A stretch of DNA of 52,212 bases from Bacteroidales bacterium (lineage in GTDB: Bacteria; Bacteroidota; Bacteroidia; Bacteroidales; AUK083): assembly GCA_021158345.1 (NCBI GenBank), contig JAGGUV010000095.1, positions 1 through 52,212 on the forward strand, given 5' to 3'. The translations under genes were made by a program, and so were the position numbers. The notes under the pieces are model-generated. The model saw only the letters and a program-made list of their open reading frames with translations, was not told the origin of the DNA and did not search any database. Positions within the stretch are counted from its first letter, which is position 1. Each line of letters opens with the position of its first letter. Positions 25,210-32,664 of this stretch are shown one piece after another.

Positions 25210-26070
25210 ATGAACGGACAATATAGATCATCAGGATTAGGGTATACTCCACCAATAGTAAAAAATCTTTTAATTATAAATGTAATTTTTTTTCTGACAA
25301 CATATTCTTTTGGCTCAGCTTTCAATATTGACTTAACAGATTATTTAGGATTACATTATTTTGGTTCTGAAAAATTCCGCATCTATCAAGTCATAACATA
25401 TATGTTTATGCACGGAAGCATAGCTCATATTTTCTTTAATATGTTTGCTTTGTGGATGTTTGGCAAAATCCTTGAACAAGTATGGGGAGGTAAAAAATTT
25501 CTTATTTATTATCTTGTTTGTGGCATTGGTGCTGCTTTAACACATTATATTATTTATTATTTCAGCATACATCCTTTAATGGTAAAAATAAATACTTTTT
25601 TATCTAACCCTGATATTGCAAACTTAGAATCATTGATAGCAGCACATAAATTTCATGTAAATGAATACTCAGGTGAAATATGGAATAGTTTTATTCAGTT
25701 TCAAAAAAATGTAAGTGTGCTTTCTTTTAACAGCAGCAATCACATTGCTATGCAGGGTGCTGTTAAATTTATTTCCGAATACAAAGAATATTATCTTGAC
25801 TTACCAAATGTTATTGGGGCTTCAGGTGCTGTTTTTGGTATTTTACTTGCTTTTGGAATGTTGTTTCCTAATGAAAAATTATTTATTATTCCATTTCCAT
25901 TTCCTATCAAAGCTAAATGGTTTGTTCTTGCTTATGGTGCTATTGAATTATATTCAGGTTTTGCAAATAATCCGGGTGATAATGTAGCACATTTTGCTCA
26001 CCTTGGAGGTATGATATTTGGTTTTATTTTAATAAAATTGTGGAGTAAAAAAAATTATAATTCTTTATAA
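25210..26070 (+). CDS. Rhomboid family intramembrane serine protease (first of tandem pair)
   Basis: Intramembrane protease of 286 residues. The hallmarks are MFMHGSIAHIFFNMFALWMFG (L1 loop and HxxxN helix; core GSIAHIFFNMFALW, about 74-87), the catalytic serine in VIGASGAVFGILLAFG (about 198-213), and the catalytic histidine in NVAHFAHLGGMIFG (about 257-270). Between the third and fourth helices there is a long loop of about 65 polar residues (about 125-195), larger than in GlpG. It is downstream of mutL and its stop lies one base from the start of the second rhomboid. Substrates are unknown. Confidence 0.9.
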   Translation: MNGQYRSSGLGYTPPIVKNLLIINVIFFLTTYSFGSAFNIDLTDYLGLHYFGSEKFRIYQVITYMFMHGSIAHIFFNMFALWMFGKILEQVWGGKKFLIYYLVCGIGAALTHYIIYYFSIHPLMVKINTFLSNPDIANLESLIAAHKFHVNEYSGEIWNSFIQFQKNVSVLSFNSSNHIAMQGAVKFISEYKEYYLDLPNVIGASGAVFGILLAFGMLFPNEKLFIIPFPFPIKAKWFVLAYGAIELYSGFANNPGDNVAHFAHLGGMIFGFILIKLWSKKNYNSL

Positions 26071-26071
26071 T

Positions 26072-27001
26072 ATGAAAAATTTTAAAAGCTATAGATATAA
26101 TCCATACGTCAATAAAATACTATTTTTTTTCAAAAAAAAGACAATATTATCGCAATTGATATTAATAAATATTGCTGTATTTATTTTAATAAATTTTGCG
26201 AATTTATTTTTTTGGCTTTTCAGGGTTCAACCTAACAATGCGCTTGGTATTTCGCCATTAACATATTGGTTGTCAGTGCCTTCAAACTTACATCTTTTGA
26301 TACAAAGGCCATGGTCGATTTTTACATATATGTTTTTACATGAAAATTTCTTCCATATATTTTTTAATATGTTGGTTTTATATTTTTCAGGTAAAATTTT
26401 TTTAGAATACTTAAGTGGCAAACAACTTTTAAATACTTACATTATCGGTGGAATTACCGGTGCTGTTTTTTATATTGTTTCATTTAACATTTTTCCTATT
26501 TTCGAAGCCTCGGTAAATTATTCTGTTGCTTTAGGTGCATCAGCGTCAGTGCTTGCAATATTAGTCGCCATAGCCACATACATACCCGACTACTCGGTTA
26601 TATTAGTACTTTTCGGAAGAATAAAGCTTAAACATCTTGCAATTATTCTTGTTGTTATAGATATTTTAAGTATTAGCAGAGGAAATCCTGGGGGGCATAT
26701 TGCTCACTTAGGAGGAGCTTTATGGGGCTATTTGTCTATTGTTTTATTACAAAATGGATATAATAATTTATTTAATCTTAACAACTTGCATTTTACTAAA
26801 TTTTTAAATATTTTTACAAAAAAGAAAAGTAATTTTTCTAATAATAATCAAAGGCCAATTTCTGATGAAGAGTATAATAGAAGAAAAGTAAAAAATCAGA
26901 AAAAAATTGATAAAATCCTTGATAAAATATCAAAGTCAGGATATCAAAGCCTCACTAAAGAAGAAAAAGAATTACTCTTTAAAGCTAGTAATAAACATTA
27001 A
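26072..27001 (+). CDS. Rhomboid family intramembrane serine protease (second), DUF6576-like tail
   Basis: Second rhomboid of the pair, 309 residues. The HEN..HIFFNMLVLYFSGK helix (about 90-110), the serine motif ALGASASVLAILVA (about 153-166) and the histidine motif GGHIAHLGGALWG (about 211-223) are intact, so it should be active. A C-terminal cytoplasmic extension of about 70 residues ends in EEYNRRKVKNQKKIDKILDK and SGYQSLTKEEKELLFKAS, a feature of Bacteroidota rhomboids (DUF6576-like). It starts one base after the first rhomboid ends, so the two are almost certainly translated from one mRNA. The pair may act on different substrates (inference). Confidence 0.9.
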   Translation: MKNFKSYRYNPYVNKILFFFKKKTILSQLILINIAVFILINFANLFFWLFRVQPNNALGISPLTYWLSVPSNLHLLIQRPWSIFTYMFLHENFFHIFFNMLVLYFSGKIFLEYLSGKQLLNTYIIGGITGAVFYIVSFNIFPIFEASVNYSVALGASASVLAILVAIATYIPDYSVILVLFGRIKLKHLAIILVVIDILSISRGNPGGHIAHLGGALWGYLSIVLLQNGYNNLFNLNNLHFTKFLNIFTKKKSNFSNNNQRPISDEEYNRRKVKNQKKIDKILDKISKSGYQSLTKEEKELLFKASNKH

Positions 27002-27161
27002 ATATTATTTTGACAAACCATAAAAAAAAAATAATTATATTTTAAATTTTTTTCTTAAGGCAAATATTATATAAGCAATTTGCTTATTTTTTTCATATTG
27101 TGCACATTTTGTCAACCCGAATAATTTTATATATATTTCTTTTTTTGGTTTAGGATTTTAT

Positions 27162-28127
27162 TTGTTCTTATCAATAAATATTGCATTTGTAATATTTTGG
27201 CTGTTTTTCAGAAAAAGCAATATGTTAATCTCCTTATTTGTAATACTTTTATGCTGGAATCGCATTACAGCAAACATTCAATTTAACAAATCAAAAATTC
27301 CTGAAAATTCAAAAGAATTATTAAAGGTAATGACATATAATACCAGATTTTTCAATTATTATCATTGGGAAAATCTAAATAATATTAAAACTACTGATAA
27401 TATTCTCAACCTGATAAGCAAAGAGTCACCTGATATAATTTGTTTCCAGGAATTTTTTTCAGATAACTCCAAATATTTTAATCTAAAAAAAATAAACAGT
27501 AAATACCCTGCTGCCAAATTTCATTATATAAAATCATATTGGAATAATAAGGATTTTTTTTCTATGGCAATATTTAGTAAATACAAGATAATTAACAGTA
27601 ACAATATTTTTGTAAGTGATAAAATTAGAAACTTTTGTATCTATTCCGACATATTATATAAAAAAGACACTATAAGAATCATTAATATACATTTACAATC
27701 AATCCGTTTAGACACATCAGATTATAATTTTTTAACAAAAATAAAAGATAAAACCAATGAAAATAAATACCTTATACAAGGTTCAAAAAAATTAATATGG
27801 AAATTAAAAGCAGGTTTTCAAAAAAGAGCAAGAGAGTCTGAAATTATTAGTTTAGTTATAAAAAATTCGCCATACCCTGTTATCGTATGTGGAGACTTTA
27901 ACGACACTCCTGCTTCATACGCTTATAATAAAATATCTAAAAATTTATCCGACTCTTATATTGAAAAAGGCTATGGCATTCCAAAAACTTGTTTGAAAAA
28001 TTTTTTATTTTCACGAATTGATTATATTTTATTTTCAAACTATTTTAAATCTGTTTATTATAAAGTGATTAAAAAAAAATATTCGGATCATTATCCTGTT
28101 ATTACTTATCTTAAAAATTACAACTAA
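27162..28127 (+). CDS. Endonuclease/exonuclease/phosphatase family membrane-associated protein
   Basis: A 321-residue protein of the EEP superfamily, which includes DNA-repair nucleases and phosphodiesterases. Catalytic motifs run in order: [11 protein letters not shown] (about 56-66), [11 protein letters not shown] (about 88-98), [14 protein letters not shown] (about 245-258) and [11 protein letters not shown] (about 305-315). The start given is a TTG at 27162 within a hydrophobic helix, but the same frame is open back to 27075, and the upstream codons read AHFVNPNNFIYISFFGLG, which looks like genuine membrane-domain sequence for this family. The true start is probably further 5', and a T7 run (27087-27093) may hide a frameshift. 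It ends 4 bases before uvrB. Confidence 0.75.
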   Translation: MFLSINIAFVIFWLFFRKSNMLISLFVILLCWNRITANIQFNKSKIPENSKELLKVMTYNTRFFNYYHWENLNNIKTTDNILNLISKESPDIICFQEFFSDNSKYFNLKKINSKYPAAKFHYIKSYWNNKDFFSMAIFSKYKIINSNNIFVSDKIRNFCIYSDILYKKDTIRIINIHLQSIRLDTSDYNFLTKIKDKTNENKYLIQGSKKLIWKLKAGFQKRARESEIISLVIKNSPYPVIVCGDFNDTPASYAYNKISKNLSDSYIEKGYGIPKTCLKNFLFSRIDYILFSNYFKSVYYKVIKKKYSDHYPVITYLKNYN

Positions 28128-28131
28128 AAAA

Positions 28132-30162
28132 ATGGACTTTAAATTAACATCTGAATATATTCCAACAGGAGATCAACCCGAAGCAATTAAACAACTTGTT
28201 GAGGGAATAAAGAGAAATGACAAAAATCAAGTTTTATTAGGAGTAACAGGCTCGGGAAAAACTTTTACTATTGCTAATGTTATTGAACAAGTAAAACGCC
28301 CCACCTTGATATTAAGTCATAACAAAACTCTGGCAGCCCAACTTTACGGTGAATTCAAACAATTTTTTCCTGAAAACGCAGTAGAATATTTTGTTTCTTA
28401 TTATGATTATTATCAGCCCGAAGCATATATTCCTGTTACAAACACATACATTGAAAAAGATATGTCAATTAATGATGAAATTGAAAAGCTAAGATTAAAT
28501 GCCACTTCATCATTACTTTCAGGTAGAAGAGATATTATTATTGTTGCCTCGGTATCATGTATTTATGGCATTGGAAACCCCGAAGATTTTAAAACTAATA
28601 CTATTCATCTTAAAAAAGGTGAAATTTTAAGCAGAGAAAAATTATTATATTCACTTGTTGACAGTCTATATTCAAGAACAGAAGCTGATTTTAACAGAGG
28701 TAATTTCAGAGTTAAAGGCGATACTGTTGATATTTTCCCTGCTTATGTTGATAATTTATCTTACAGAATTATTTTCTGGGGCGACGAAATTGAAAATATT
28801 TATTCTTTTGATCCTATAAGCGGTCATAAAATTGAAGCTTTCGAAAATATTACAATATTCCCGGCCAACATTTTCATTACATCAAAAGATAAAATGAAAA
28901 AAGCAATAATAGAAATACAAAACGATTTGTTTAAACAAATAGACTATCTTAAAAAAAACAAAAAAACATTAGAAGCAAAACGGTTAAAAGATAGAGTAAC
29001 CTATGATATTGAAATGATGAAAGAATTGGGTTATTGCTCAGGTATAGAAAATTATTCAAGATATTTTGACGGAAGAAAAACAGGGTCAAGACCATTTTGT
29101 TTGATAGATTATTTTCCTGACGATTTTCTCTTAGTCATTGACGAAAGTCATGTTACTATTCCACAAATAAGAGCAATGTATGGTGGCGACCGTTCCAGAA
29201 AACAAAACCTTGTAAATTATGGATTCAGGCTACCTGCTGCTCTTGACAACAGACCTTTAACATTCGAAGAATTCGAAAACATTACTAATCAAACAATTTT
29301 TGCAAGTGCTACTCCTGCTGATTATGAATTGGAAAAATCTCAGGGTGTGGTCGTTGAACAATTAATTCGTCCTACTGGTTTGCTGGATCCTGTTATTGAA
29401 GTAAAACCCAGCCTAAACCAAATTGATGACCTTTTACAAAGAATTAATGAAACTATAAATAAAAAAGAAAGAGTGCTTGTTACAACTCTTACAAAAAAAA
29501 TGGCTGAGGAATTATCAAAATATTTTCTTAATTTAAATATTAAATGCAGATATATACATTCCGATGTGGCGACATTAGAAAGAGTTGAAATTATGCGTGA
29601 TCTACGCTTAGGTGTTTTTGATGTACTTATTGGTGTTAATTTATTAAGAGAAGGTTTGGATTTGCCTGAGGTTTCTTTGGTGGCTATACTTGATGCTGAC
29701 AAAGAAGGTTTTTTGCGTTCTGAGAGGTCATTAACACAAACAGCAGGAAGAGCAGCTCGCAATATAAACTCTAAAGTAATTATGTATGCTGACAAAATAA
29801 CAAAATCAATGCAAAATACTATTAATGAAACTAATAGAAGGAGAGAAAAACAACTTGCTTATAATATTAAAAATAATATTATCCCAAAACAAATAATTAA
29901 AACTACTGAATCAATTATGGGACAGACTTCTGTGGCAAACACAAAAGCATATATTGAAAATACTTCAGTTAGTTTTGCTGCTGAAGAGAACATTAAATAT
30001 ATGAAAAAAGATGAAATTAAACAATTAATATCAAAAACAAAAAAAGATATGGAATCATCCGTTAAAGAACTAAATTTTATTGAAGCAGCACATTTACGTG
30101 ATAAATTATTGCTCTTACAAGAGCAGTATTCAAAATTATTAAAAAAAAATTCTTTTAATTAA
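28132..30162 (+). CDS. uvrB: UvrB, excinuclease ABC subunit B
   Basis: Damage-verification subunit of the UvrABC nucleotide-excision repair system. At 676 residues it is full length. Walker [12 protein letters not shown] (about 38-48), the damage-probing beta-hairpin region [20 protein letters not shown] core (about 91-110), the DEAD-like [11 protein letters not shown] and helicase motif [11 protein letters not shown] are all present. The C-terminal UvrC-interacting UVR helix is seen in [20 protein letters not shown] (about 640-659). It starts 4 bases after the EEP protein stop. The downstream response regulator has its own promoter element, so the repair operon probably ends here, though no hairpin terminator is visible. 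Confidence 0.97.
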   Translation: MDFKLTSEYIPTGDQPEAIKQLVEGIKRNDKNQVLLGVTGSGKTFTIANVIEQVKRPTLILSHNKTLAAQLYGEFKQFFPENAVEYFVSYYDYYQPEAYIPVTNTYIEKDMSINDEIEKLRLNATSSLLSGRRDIIIVASVSCIYGIGNPEDFKTNTIHLKKGEILSREKLLYSLVDSLYSRTEADFNRGNFRVKGDTVDIFPAYVDNLSYRIIFWGDEIENIYSFDPISGHKIEAFENITIFPANIFITSKDKMKKAIIEIQNDLFKQIDYLKKNKKTLEAKRLKDRVTYDIEMMKELGYCSGIENYSRYFDGRKTGSRPFCLIDYFPDDFLLVIDESHVTIPQIRAMYGGDRSRKQNLVNYGFRLPAALDNRPLTFEEFENITNQTIFASATPADYELEKSQGVVVEQLIRPTGLLDPVIEVKPSLNQIDDLLQRINETINKKERVLVTTLTKKMAEELSKYFLNLNIKCRYIHSDVATLERVEIMRDLRLGVFDVLIGVNLLREGLDLPEVSLVAILDADKEGFLRSERSLTQTAGRAARNINSKVIMYADKITKSMQNTINETNRRREKQLAYNIKNNIIPKQIIKTTESIMGQTSVANTKAYIENTSVSFAAEENIKYMKKDEIKQLISKTKKDMESSVKELNFIEAAHLRDKLLLLQEQYSKLLKKNSFN

Positions 30163-30171
30163 TATATATTT

Positions 30172-30179
30172 TATCTTTG
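30172..30179 (+). promoter_or_regulatory. Probable -7 element of the polysaccharide locus
   Basis: TATCTTTG (30172-30179) fits TAnnTTTG exactly and lies 28 bases before the response-regulator ATG. The -33 box is not clear. If functional it would drive the polysaccharide operon independently of uvrB. Confidence 0.5.
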
Positions 30180-30207
30180 TAATAAAAATAATCATCATTT
30201 TTGATAT

Positions 30208-30576
30208 ATGAAAAAGAAAGTTTTAGTAATAGACGATGAAAGAAGCATCAGATTATTATTAGAAAATTATTTGAAAAAAGATTACCAGGTGGTAACAAAA
30301 GAAAATGGACTTGAAGGACTTAACTGGTTACAAGAAGGTAATATGCCTGATATAATAATAGTTGATATTCAGATGCCGACACTTGACGGTATTGCTGTTG
30401 TTAAAAACATCAGAGCAAGCGGTTTTTTTAAAAAAATTCCTATAATAATGTTAACAGGCATTGAAAGTAGCTCTGAAAAAATAAAATGCTTAAAATTAGG
30501 AGCAAACGACTATTTAGTAAAACCTTTTAATCCTGAAGAATTATCACTAAGAATTGAATTATTATTAAACAAATAA
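30208..30576 (+). CDS. Single-domain response regulator (CheY-like receiver)
   Basis: A 122-residue stand-alone receiver domain with no output domain. The phosphorylation site is intact: acidic pair Asp9/Asp10 in LVIDDE, phosphoacceptor Asp53 in IIVDIQMP, Thr83 in IIMLTG and Lys105 in LVKP. It therefore can be phosphorylated and could act by protein-protein contact. No histidine kinase gene is nearby. It begins the polysaccharide locus and is 4 bases from the next gene, whose own N-terminal receiver is degenerate, so the two could work as a pair (inference). Confidence 0.92.
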   Translation: MKKKVLVIDDERSIRLLLENYLKKDYQVVTKENGLEGLNWLQEGNMPDIIIVDIQMPTLDGIAVVKNIRASGFFKKIPIIMLTGIESSSEKIKCLKLGANDYLVKPFNPEELSLRIELLLNK

Positions 30577-30580
30577 TTTT

Positions 30581-31780
30581 ATGAATGAGAATAAAAAATA
30601 TTCATTACTTTATATTGGTCGTGATAATAATTTTATACAATTTCTAAATGAAAATTCTGATAAATTCACATTTTACTTAAAAGAAAATCCTCTTTTCGCT
30701 AATGAATTTCTAAATAATAATAAAGATATTACCATTGATGTTATTATTTGTGAAACAAATCTACCGGGGAGCAATGGCATAGAAGTATATAAAATGCTTT
30801 CAAAAAAATTATTTTATAAAAATACACCTTTTATTCTTGTTAATGATAAAGAATTTACCCCTGATACTATAAAATATGCATTAGAAAATGGTATCAGTGA
30901 TTATTTTGTAAAACCCATTAACGCTAATGACCTTTTAATAAGAATTGAATATCTGATACTATTTAAAAAAACTCATCATATAAAAAACCAATCTAAAAAA
31001 ATAAAATATAAAAAAACAAAATATAAAATTCCAACAACAAAAAGGATTTTTGACATTGTTTTTTCAGGATTAGCATTACTAATTTTATCACCTATACTAC
31101 TATTAACAGCATTAATAATTTGGATAGATTCAGGATTTAAAGGCAATGTTTTCTATAAATCAAAAAGAGTTGGTACAGGTTATAAAATATTTGATTTCTA
31201 TAAATTCCGTTCAATGAAAATTGGCGCTGATAAAGAATTAAAAGATTTAAAAACATTAAATCAATATCAGGAAACAGAACCATTTGAAATTGATTTTGAT
31301 AAAGAATGTCCAAGATGTAAAAAACTTGGACATCCATGTTCAACAATTCTTATCATAGGCGATAAAAAGATATGTGAGAACTTTTATCTTGCTCAAAAAA
31401 AACAAAATGCTAATTCTACATTTATTAAAATAATGAATGACCCTAGAATAACAAGATTCGGTAAATTTATCCGTAAAACTAGTATCGATGAATTACCACA
31501 ATTAATTAATGTATTAAAAGGTGACATGTCAATTGTAGGCAATAGACCTTTGCCTTTATATGAAGCAGAATTACTAACTTCTGATAACTGGACAGAAAGA
31601 TTTTTAGCACCTGCAGGTATTACAGGACTCTGGCAGATTAGTAAAAGAGGTAAAGCAGATATGTCGGAGGAAGAAAGAAAAAACCTTGACAATGAATATG
31701 CTAAAAAAAATTCATTCTGGTTTGATATTAAAATCATATTAAAAACTATTCCTGCTTTATTTCAAAAAGAAAACGTATAA
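30581..31780 (+). CDS. Degenerate receiver domain fused to a polyprenyl-phosphate sugar-1-phosphate transferase
   Basis: Priming enzyme of a surface polysaccharide: transfers a sugar-1-phosphate to undecaprenyl phosphate at the inner membrane. Residues 1-130 align with the CheY fold of the preceding gene, but the phosphoacceptor is Glu58 (VIICETNLPG), the acidic pair is replaced (YIGRDN) and the switch Thr is Asn, while Lys111 remains (FVKP). A membrane re-entrant helix follows (FDIVFSGLALLILSPILLLT, about 152-171). The transferase domain has the KFRSMK motif, DELPQLINVLKGDMSIVGNRP core and a CPRCKKLGHPC cluster with a later Cys (about 243-266), which might bind metal. Gap to the response regulator is 4 bases. 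The pseudo-receiver fusion is unusual. Confidence 0.88.
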   Translation: MNENKKYSLLYIGRDNNFIQFLNENSDKFTFYLKENPLFANEFLNNNKDITIDVIICETNLPGSNGIEVYKMLSKKLFYKNTPFILVNDKEFTPDTIKYALENGISDYFVKPINANDLLIRIEYLILFKKTHHIKNQSKKIKYKKTKYKIPTTKRIFDIVFSGLALLILSPILLLTALIIWIDSGFKGNVFYKSKRVGTGYKIFDFYKFRSMKIGADKELKDLKTLNQYQETEPFEIDFDKECPRCKKLGHPCSTILIIGDKKICENFYLAQKKQNANSTFIKIMNDPRITRFGKFIRKTSIDELPQLINVLKGDMSIVGNRPLPLYEAELLTSDNWTERFLAPAGITGLWQISKRGKADMSEEERKNLDNEYAKKNSFWFDIKIILKTIPALFQKENV

Positions 31781-31894
31781 TATATTTTTTATGAAAAAAG
31801 TTGAGTTATTTATAACTATATAAAAAGTTTTTCTTATTTTTATAAATTATTTAAAATAATAATTCTATTTTTAAAAATTTAAAATACAATTATA

Positions 31895-32662
31895 ATGTTT
31901 TTAGTAAAAAATAAAGTCTCTTTTTATATAATCTTTTTATTAACTATTCTATCAAATATTTGTCATTCTCAAGATACAAAAAATGACAATTATTTTAATC
32001 CGTTAACAGACGATATAACAAATAAAATTCCCCCTTTGGAAATATTAATTGATTCTGCTATTGCTAACGACCCAAATGTAAAAACTGAATTATTACAATT
32101 AGCTATCGACAGATATCAGATTAGTTCATCAAAACGCAACTGGACAAAGAGCCTTGGTGTTCAAGGGATGTTAGATTGGGGCACCTGGTATTATGACGAC
32201 AAAGATGAATTATCAAATCTAAATCGTTTTTATCTTACAACTTCTATGCGTACTGTTTATGAGGCGGGAGTTTTTATTAAAATGCCTATTAATGATTTCT
32301 ATGACAGAAGAAACCAAATTAATATAAGCAAAAAACGCCTTGAACAAACAATGATTCAAAAAGAAAAAAGAATAAGAGAGATACGTCAAATTGTAATAAC
32401 AGAATATAATATTTTACTTAAAAATCAAAATCTTATTAAAGTAGCTAACTCATTTCAACAATACACTTTGGTTCAGATGCGAATGGCTGAAAATCAATTT
32501 CTAAACCATGAAATTTCCATTGCTGAATTGGCAAGATTAAAAGAAATACAAAAAACCGGTCAAGTAGAATTAGAAAAATATAAAGGAGACTATATTAATG
32601 CATATATGATGTTGCAAGAAATAACAGGAATAAAATTTAATCTAATTAATGAATTAAAATAA
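31895..32662 (+). CDS. Half-length TolC-like outer-membrane/periplasmic protein
   Basis: An exported protein of 255 residues with a signal peptide (about 1-25, ending NICHS). The mature part resembles one repeat of a TolC/outer-membrane efflux protein: a helical hairpin with ILIDSAIANDPNVKTELLQL (about 50-69), SSKRNWTKSLGVQGMLDWG, and two long amphipathic helices with ISKKRLEQTMIQKEKRIREI and AENQFLNHEISIAELARLKE. Full TolC proteins have two such repeats in about 430-490 residues, so this one is half size and could only build a channel as a hexamer or act as an adaptor. It is followed 2 bases later by the co-polymerase gene. A role in polysaccharide export is inferred from position. Confidence 0.75.
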   Translation: MFLVKNKVSFYIIFLLTILSNICHSQDTKNDNYFNPLTDDITNKIPPLEILIDSAIANDPNVKTELLQLAIDRYQISSSKRNWTKSLGVQGMLDWGTWYYDDKDELSNLNRFYLTTSMRTVYEAGVFIKMPINDFYDRRNQINISKKRLEQTMIQKEKRIREIRQIVITEYNILLKNQNLIKVANSFQQYTLVQMRMAENQFLNHEISIAELARLKEIQKTGQVELEKYKGDYINAYMMLQEITGIKFNLINELK

Positions 32663-32664
32663 TT

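Noticed and set aside
30172-30207. Possible riboswitch or ops/JUMPStart element ahead of the polysaccharide locus
   Set aside because: Only a -7 element is visible; no conserved structured leader or GGCGGTAGC-like motif was found.
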